Shown in pieces: positions 59,001-64,000 of a DNA stretch of 64,000 bases (position 1 is its first letter; each line of letters begins with the position of its first letter). Both the position numbers and the translations under genes were made by a program. The DNA lies in NCBI RefSeq assembly GCF_902459465.1, contig NC_047062.1:19847994-19911993 (forward strand), written 5' to 3'. This DNA is from Asterias rubens. Lineage: Eukaryota; Echinodermata; Asteroidea; Forcipulatida; Asteriidae. The notes beneath the pieces were generated by a model that did not search any database, was not told where the DNA came from, and saw only the letters and a list, made by a program, of their open reading frames with translations.

Positions 59001-62000
59001 ACTGACCAATGCATGATCTACTGCCTGACCAGCATCTACAAACAGCTGCAGTCCAGCTGGTCCTATTGTATCAACTGTAGGAAAAAAAAACATACAAAAA
59101 TATAGAATATTGACCGTCTTTCTGGATCTGGATATAATATTCTCAATGCTCTTATTAGAGCTAAACGAGAAGAGAGAAGACAATGAAGAAATTTCAGTTT
59201 TAGATGTGGGAGGAAAACCCTAGAGAATTTTATTCCATGGAAAACACACACAATCAAGTAGGGACTGAAAACCCAATCCTCATAGTGCAACCAGTGGGAT
59301 TCGAACTGGGTCCCAGAGTTGGAAGGCGAGGCAAGACACCACTACACCAACTTGTCGACCACCTTCAATGTTCCATTACCAGTGGTGAGACAACAAAACT
59401 TGATACCAGATCTACGGATTATATTGAAGTGGTGATATTTTCACCTTTTGATAACCCTGTGAGTATAGATTTCAAGGAACTTTTGGTAGTGGTAGTGTTA
59501 GTTCACACAAGTATGGGTAGTTCAACACAGTATTCCTGATTTTGTACTTTTTCAAAGAAGAAAACATTTATAAAAGACACCATATTAACTAAGGACGTGG
59601 TGCTTTTAACCAAGGGACATAATGAACATCTATCTAAACTTTTACAAACGTGAAGTTTTCCAGTTCAAAGCTTTGGACAGAAGGTCTTACAGCATAGAGC
59701 CAGACTTACCGATGGAATCATTTGATGATGAGGCCAAGCTCGAGTCTGGTGACTCGGGTCTTGGTTGTACTGCTGGTTGCTTGCTGTATAACTCACTGAT
59801 CATCCTGGCCATTAACTCCTGCTCAATCCTAATAATGTGACAAAAACAAGAGAGGTACTCAATTGAAATACCAATGAGTGAATCTCTGCACAAATGTGCC
59901 AGGAAATATTATGTATTTCTCACTTTCATTTTTCATAGTTTTGGGTTGAACAAAGACTAATTGAGTAGCGCAGGACTTGAACCTACAATCTCTGGATTAA
60001 CCTGCTGGCACTCTACCGAATGAGCTATTAAGTTCAAGTCACGCACTAGTAAATTTTTCTTTGTTCAACCTTAAAATATAATAAAAAAATCCCCAGTCAG
60101 TTTCCCTTGCGGTTTATTACTTGACTTTAATAAAAACATGTTTGCATCATGCGACCCAAAAGACTGAATTTGGGATCTTATGAGCTGTATGACATTTGAC
60201 ATTTGGTTGTAAGTATACTATCCGTCTCCAGGGTCCAATATTATAGAGCTGCTTAAGCACACAAAGTAGCTAAGCCTAACAAAATGGTACTCACCAGAAT
60301 AAAGTTACCCGCCAAACTAGCATGTCACATGTACAATTTGTGACTGGTGTTCTGCTCATTTCGGCTTAGCAGAAATGTTTTAAGCAATATTTTCTACTTA
60401 ATGCAGCTCTACTAAATTGGGCTGAGGTGCTTACCATTCCAGAGCCTTGTTCTCAATGAGGTCCTTCCTCATGTCAGCAGCCAGTTGCTCTGACGAGGGC
60501 CCCGCCCTGGATGGGATGGAGGGCGGGGCTTGAGGAGGGAAGGGTGGGCCATGATAGGGGCGTCTTGTCTCACTGTAGTGGCCTGGTAATGAGATACCTG
60601 GTGCGGGTAGTTCATCTTCAGATTCATTTTGTGGCTGTGTGATTAAGGAAATGCCTGAGTGTAAACACTAGAGAAAAGTTAGAAGGCTATAAAAAGCTGA
60701 ATGATGCATACTATTTTGTTTTACCCTTAAGGTCGAGTCACACTGCAGCGATTTACGAAAACGATAACGATCACGACGCAGAGAGAACGCATTCTACTGG
60801 TTGAATTGCTCCACGCAGAATACGCACACGCCTATACAACCAATGGACCGCGTTCTCTTTGCGTCATTATCGTTATTGTTCTCGTTATCGCTGCAGTGGG
60901 ACCGGGCCTTAACACTGATGTGTGTCAAACTTCCCCCAAGTACTTTCCCCTTAGTCCTGTGAAAATATCCACTCGGGTTGGGGTATCCAACCCATGACTT
61001 CTGCCATTCTACAGCCGATGACTTCACCAACTACTCCACCGAGATTAACCGGTAGCAAGAGTTAGTTCTAAGTAAAAGACCTGTGGATTTTCTTTTTTGC
61101 AGGACTCTGGAAAGTACTGAGTATACAGTGCTTTGCACACATTGATGTACTGGTAAAACCAATTCTGTACAATTTTAACATCTATTGAATAACAATGTCT
61201 CGCTGTTAAACCTTATTTTCATAACAAGCAAATTAACATATGGATGTTATTTCAAAAGTCACACTGATGTAAGAAAAGTAATTAAAAGTTTGTTCTAAAA
61301 AATAAGTCCAACTGTACACGCCTTTTGTTTTAAATGAAACTTCTGTTGAGGGGCATAATAAATATTACCTCTACATCCTCATCAGCTACAGCTAAATAAT
61401 GGGAGAATTGTGAGGGACTGGATTGCCCAGGGAGCCTGCTGTCATCCTAAAGTATTAAGAAAGAAATAACAGAAAACAGTGAAATAAACAAACAGACATT
61501 ACTGTAGATGGGAATTACTCCCTATGCATACCACCACTGTTAGTCGGAGAAACTCCCAATATTCCATACAATTTTATTTCATCCACAGAAACAAACCTCA
61601 AACAAAACGAGGCTATAGATGACGCCAGGCTATTTTGTTGTAAAGAGGGAAGGAAAGTAGAATGAAATGCAAAGCGACAAATGGCAACATCCATAGAATA
61701 AATCAAGATACAGAGGACAATGATAATACAAATCTAAACTGAATAGAATCCAAACATGATTTCTGGTAGAAACAGGGAGTTATAACATAAAAACTATGAA
61801 AATACAAAAGATGTTTCAGTTTTGAGACAGAAACCCCTGTAATAACAGCTATTTGAATAGTCAAAAGTACAATGATATACATAAACATTATAATCAACCA
61901 CTAAACTGAGCTCAAGTGCAGTATACAAGACTGACATCATCTTTATAACAATGTATCTACCAGTAAGGTACTGAAGGCGCTTGAACAAAGTTAAATATTT

Positions 62001-63970
62001 GAGACAAATATTCACTGTCAAATTAAAACCAACACATCAATTAATTCAATGAAACACACTTTTTTTTATAGTGAGTAGTGATTAGTAATGGGTAACAATA
62101 AAGTGTTACATCCCGTACGATCAATACAAAATAGTGAAACACCTTTACCATAATTAAAAAACATTGACAAAATGAAGCGATAGAGGGCGCCATGCTATTT
62201 TGTTGTAAAGAGGGAAGGAAAGTAGAATGAACTTTAAGAAGCAACAAATGGCAACATCAATATCAATCAAGATACAACGCACAGAAACAATAAAAAGCAG
62301 AAATCTAAACTGAATAAATACCAAGCAGATTTGTGGTAAAAACAGGGAGAAAAAGTATACAGAGCAAGATTAACATCAGCCACTGAACTCTGTGAGCCCA
62401 AATGGAACATACAAAACTGACATCATCTTAATGACAATAATAATAATATTGATAATAATAATACCAGAGTTTTATACAGTGCACAGATCTACCAAGGTAT
62501 AAGGCGCTTGAACAAAGAGAAATATTGAAGACAAATATTCACTGTCACATAAATGCTTTGATGTAACACCTCATCAAATACCAGCAAATTGATTAATTTA
62601 ACGAAATACACTTGCTTTAATGAGGAATGATTAGTAAACAGACAACAATAAAGTGTTACATCCGTACAATCATGACAATGGGGAAAACTTCAATTAGTGA
62701 AGATGACATATAACAACAGTAGCTTAATTGAGGTACTCACAGTTCTACATGCTCATCAAACAAAATGAATTACAACAAACTGAGAAGTCACAACGTCTTA
62801 CCGGTTCTGATATTTCAGTTCGTCCAACTCTCTCTGGAGATTGATGATGCTCTATTATGCTGGACGCTGAGCTGGGAGGTTCTGTATCTATGTCAACGGC
62901 AGGTAGATGCTTCATTCAGAAAAATTAATAAGGATAATACGTCAATTACAAGAAACTAATTACTTCTCTTTCAACATGGCTTTGATTAAGTACAGATGTT
63001 GTAGTAGTCCAATTAATATAGTAGAGTGTGTTATTCCGGCATCTACATTTTGAAGTAATAAGTACTCCGACAAAATAACTAAACATACAGGTTTTGGTAC
63101 GTGTTGAGCGTTGATTTAATTATCTCTGAATGTGTTTTTTTTTCAGAATGGTTCTTGACAGGAGACTATTCTCAGTGGATATGGCTCTTATAAGAACCGT
63201 GTTAGTCTCATCAACATTGTTTGGACTAATCAGCTCTAGTCTACTGACAAGGAGTCCACTGAAGTCTACTAAAGTATCAATTTAAAAAATAACATTTTAA
63301 TAATAGCAATATTTGATTTTCTGCTTACATCAGCTGGGCCCAATTTCATAGAGCTGCTTAACTGCCGATTTTGTCCTTGCTGTGCGAGTTTCGATTTAAT
63401 CATAGGACTCAAAAAGGTATTCTTACCTTCCGGTGCTTACTGTATGAAAATGAATGACGTAACAATGCAAATCCATGGTAAACACACAAGATGTCTGCCT
63501 AAATTTCTTGCTAACCTGTTAGCACGAAAGTTTGCTTACCGTTAAGCAGCGCCATGAAATAGGGCTCAGCTCAATCTGTTTCTAATCTTAAAACTCTACT
63601 TTCTGCAATACACATACCTGCACAGTTAGCTGTGGTTTCTTCTTCGATTTGACATTAACAACAGCCACGTTGCTCTGCACATCCCTCCGCTCTAGATCCT
63701 TGACCACACCCCTCTCCAGACCATCTGTCTTAATGGTCACGGGCTGGGTCAGCCCGCCCCTTTGAGGTGGCCCAAGGGGTACGGCCATTGGTATGAGTTG
63801 ACCGTGGCTTGGGGCAGTCACGGGGGCAGGTTGATGGCTTGGCTGCTCTTGTTGCATAGTGGCTTGGAGGGTGGGGTAAGGGTCAAAGAAGAACTGGCTG
63901 TTTGGATTCGGGACGGGGATGGCTCCAGATTTTGGTGTGGTCTGTGTCTTGGCGGATTTCATTTCAGTCC
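53079..63970 (-). CDS. TALPID3: TALPID3 (KIAA0586), 3' part, 13 exons; 5' end outside the window
   Basis: Centriolar/basal-body protein needed for ciliogenesis and Hedgehog signalling. Exons in transcript order: 63970-63618, 62909-62802, 61446-61369, 60634-60435, 59828-59710, 59074-58890, 58139-57956, 57467-57242, 56868-56678, 55411-55317, 54991-54512, 54020-53828, 53494-53079 (TGA). All junctions are GT-AG and phases agree across the twelve introns, giving about 941 residues. Landmarks: LPAVDIDTEPPSSAS, ALEWIEQELMARMISELY (spliced across two exons), DAGQAVDHALVSALVREVLE, Pro-rich VTPLPSPVHTPPRAAS and ITPVPTPQPVSPEPE, then repeated ISEGE-type motifs (ISEGEWLIS, ELSEGEISPVKRTPRLL, TISEGELPVPD). 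These match the C-terminal half of TALPID3 as I remember it. The coiled-coil region that acts at the centriole lies beyond the right edge. No catalytic motif is expected. The alternative is a different Pro-rich ciliary protein, which I think unlikely. Confidence 0.8.
53672..53745 (-). repeat. Same repeat family, copy 4
   Basis: On the minus strand: TCCTGAAGATGAGCAGAGTA, TACTGTTCAAAATGTCGAGACC and CTTCAGAGCCAACACTC. In the last TALPID3 intron. Confidence 0.6.
55050..55222 (-). repeat. Dispersed repeat, copy 2
   Basis: Reverse-complement counterpart of 33920-34085: GCTTCGTGTTTGAAAGGGCA, GCATTTTCTCC, GAGGAAATTGTAAATTTCTA, GGCAATCGCC. In a TALPID3 intron. Confidence 0.65.
55412..56677 (-). other. 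TALPID3 intron with tandem and inverted repeats
   Basis: AT-rich 1.27-kb intron. It contains two GAAACTTTGCATGGTGG-type motifs (56000, 56068), the 51-bp duplication at 56132-56233 and a short hairpin ATATTGGACAGG...CCGTCCAATAT at 56545-56573. The open frame across the duplication is an artefact of the repeat. Confidence 0.55.
56132..56233 (+). repeat. Perfect 51-bp tandem duplication
   Basis: Starts ATGTTTCTCATCAGTGGTGG at 56132 and again at 56183, ending ACCTGTTCCTTTC. The copies are identical over 51 bases. 51 is divisible by 3, which creates a repeated pseudo-frame, but the region is intronic. Confidence 0.92.
57718..57882. repeat. MITE with GCTTGGTTCATACTT ends
   Basis: GCTTGGTTCATACTTTCTGT and GAATGAAAATGCGA on the left mirror TCGCATTCGCAGTAAGTATGAT on the right. 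Same type as 25827-26040. It sits right beside TALPID3 exon 57956-58139. Confidence 0.6.
58890..60634 (-). CDS. TALPID3: TALPID3 conserved core exons
   Basis: Exons 60634-60435, 59828-59710 and 59074-58890 carry the best-conserved part: DMRKDLIENKALEW joined across the intron to IEQELMARMISELYSKQP, and then GPAGLQLFVDAGQAVDHALV with REVLEEKVTTVLGQ. The tryptophan codon is split TG|G between exons, which confirms the junction. Both helices look amphipathic; no functional assignment is possible from sequence alone. Confidence 0.8.
59130..59365 (-). repeat. tRNA-derived SINE
   Basis: On the minus strand: a head with GTTGGTGTAGTGGTGTCTTG (A-box region) and CAGTTCGAATCCCA (B box), then a body with CAGTCCCTACTTGATTGTGTG and TTTTCCTCCCACATC. 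The head has no good tRNA cloverleaf, so it is a SINE, not a tRNA gene. In the intron before TALPID3 exon 58890-59074. Confidence 0.65.
59950..60045 (-). repeat. tRNA-like sequence (SINE head or tRNA relic)
   Basis: On the minus strand: TAGCTCATTCGGTAGAGTGC matches a pol III A box and GGTTCAAGTCC a B box, about 50 bases apart, followed by TGCGCTACTC. The acceptor stem does not pair well, so a functional tRNA is unlikely. Confidence 0.5.
60228..60425. repeat. GAGCTGCTTAA foldback repeat
   Basis: GGTCCAATATTATAGAGCTG CTTAAGC on the left mirrors GCAGCTCTACTAAATTGGGC on the right. Same family as 23879-24163 and 63346-63570. It ends about 10 bases from TALPID3 exon 60435-60634. Confidence 0.6.
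60727..60913. mobile_element. TTAA-flanked MITE, CACTGCAGCGAT ends
   Basis: TTAA + GGTCGAGTCACACTGCAGCG at the left, CGCTGCAGTGGGACCGGGCC + TTAA at the right. Inner arms ACGATAACGATCACGACGCA and TGCGTCATTATCGTTATTGT also pair. About 180 bp, in a TALPID3 intron. Confidence 0.8.
60935..61155. repeat. Two SINE fragments in opposite orientation
   Basis: 60935-61045 (minus) has a tRNA-like head with GTGGAGTAGTTGGTGAAGTC, then GATATTTTCACAGGACTAAG. 61085-61155 (plus) has GCAGGACTCTGGAAAGTACT and GAGTATACAGTG. Both belong to the family at 22975-23115. Confidence 0.5.
61610..62690 (+). repeat. Tandem duplication, two units of about 550 bp, in a TALPID3 intron
   Basis: GCTATTTTGTTGTAAAGAGG, AAATCTAAACTGAATA, AAGGCGCTTGAACAAAG, GACAAATATTCACTGTCA and CAACAATAAAGTGTTACATC occur in this order twice, offset by about 525-565 bases. 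Unit 2 carries an extra ATA microsatellite (62435-62465). Confidence 0.75.
63346..63570. repeat. GGGCCCAATTTCATAGAGCTGC foldback repeat
   Basis: The left end GGGCCCAATTTCATAGAGCT mirrors AGCAGCGCCATGAAATAGGGC at the right. CAGCT flanks both sides, a possible short target duplication. In the intron after the first TALPID3 exon of the window. Confidence 0.65.
63618..63970 (-). CDS. TALPID3: TALPID3 first exon inside the window
   Basis: Acceptor TCATCAACAG then two bases of a split codon, so this is an internal exon although it contains an early ATG (63962). It codes about 118 residues of low-complexity Pro/Gln-rich sequence (PNPNSQFFFDPYP, QPAPVTAPSHGQ) followed by a short basic stretch KSKKKPQLTVQ. 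The next exon (62909-62802) continues in phase 0 with LPAVDIDTEPP. Confidence 0.75.
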
Positions 63971-64000
63971 CTGTTGATGAAAATAAAACCCTTTTGATTT

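Noticed and set aside
59950..60045. Functional tRNA gene
   Set aside because: A and B boxes are present but no proper acceptor stem or cloverleaf can be drawn; more likely a SINE head.

Overview
This is eukaryotic, intron-rich, AT-rich DNA with long introns and a dense load of miniature inverted-repeat transposons and tRNA-derived SINEs. The protein sequences are clearly animal, and the repeat families look like those of echinoderms, most likely a sea star. The species assignment is inference. There is no operon structure and nothing bacterial.

Layout. (1) Positions 256-1857, minus strand: the last two coding exons of a gene I do not recognise. (2) 6009-26279, minus strand: a complete 14-exon gene for a giant coiled-coil protein of about 4144 residues. 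I identify it as CENP-F, from its conserved first residues (MSWVVDEWKDGLP...), a conserved block upstream of the C-terminus and a C-terminal farnesylation box (CEIQ). All intron phases fit, and one intron uses a GC-AG donor. A plausible CCAAT/ETS/CHR-type promoter and untranslated first exon lie near 28.68-28.80 kb. (3) 28.8-32.5 kb: intergenic DNA with a TGACGTC-rich tandem array and a duplicated block. (4) 32527-42048, plus strand: a complete 4-exon LC3C-type ATG8 gene (124 aa). Its stop codon directly follows the conjugation glycine, so the product should need no ATG4 priming. A partial duplicate of its last exon, with its own splice acceptor, lies about 0.5 kb upstream in intron 3. (5) 42.7-52.7 kb: a gene-poor interval with several MITE copies. 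(6) 53079-63970, minus strand: the last 13 coding exons of TALPID3 (KIAA0586), about 941 residues; the 5' part lies beyond the right edge.

The genes are not a pathway cluster. CENP-F (kinetochore and nuclear envelope) and LC3 (autophagy) are head to head, and LC3 and TALPID3 (centriole/basal body, Hedgehog signalling) are tail to tail. Most remaining structure is mobile-element DNA: two inverted copies of one MITE, a palindrome-within-palindrome element with a perfect 8-bp target duplication, a foldback with a 9-bp duplication, TTAA-flanked MITEs, an 800-bp inverted repeat with a hammerhead-like core, and several tandem duplications. All exon coordinates were read by eye from splice signals and reading frame, without transcript data.
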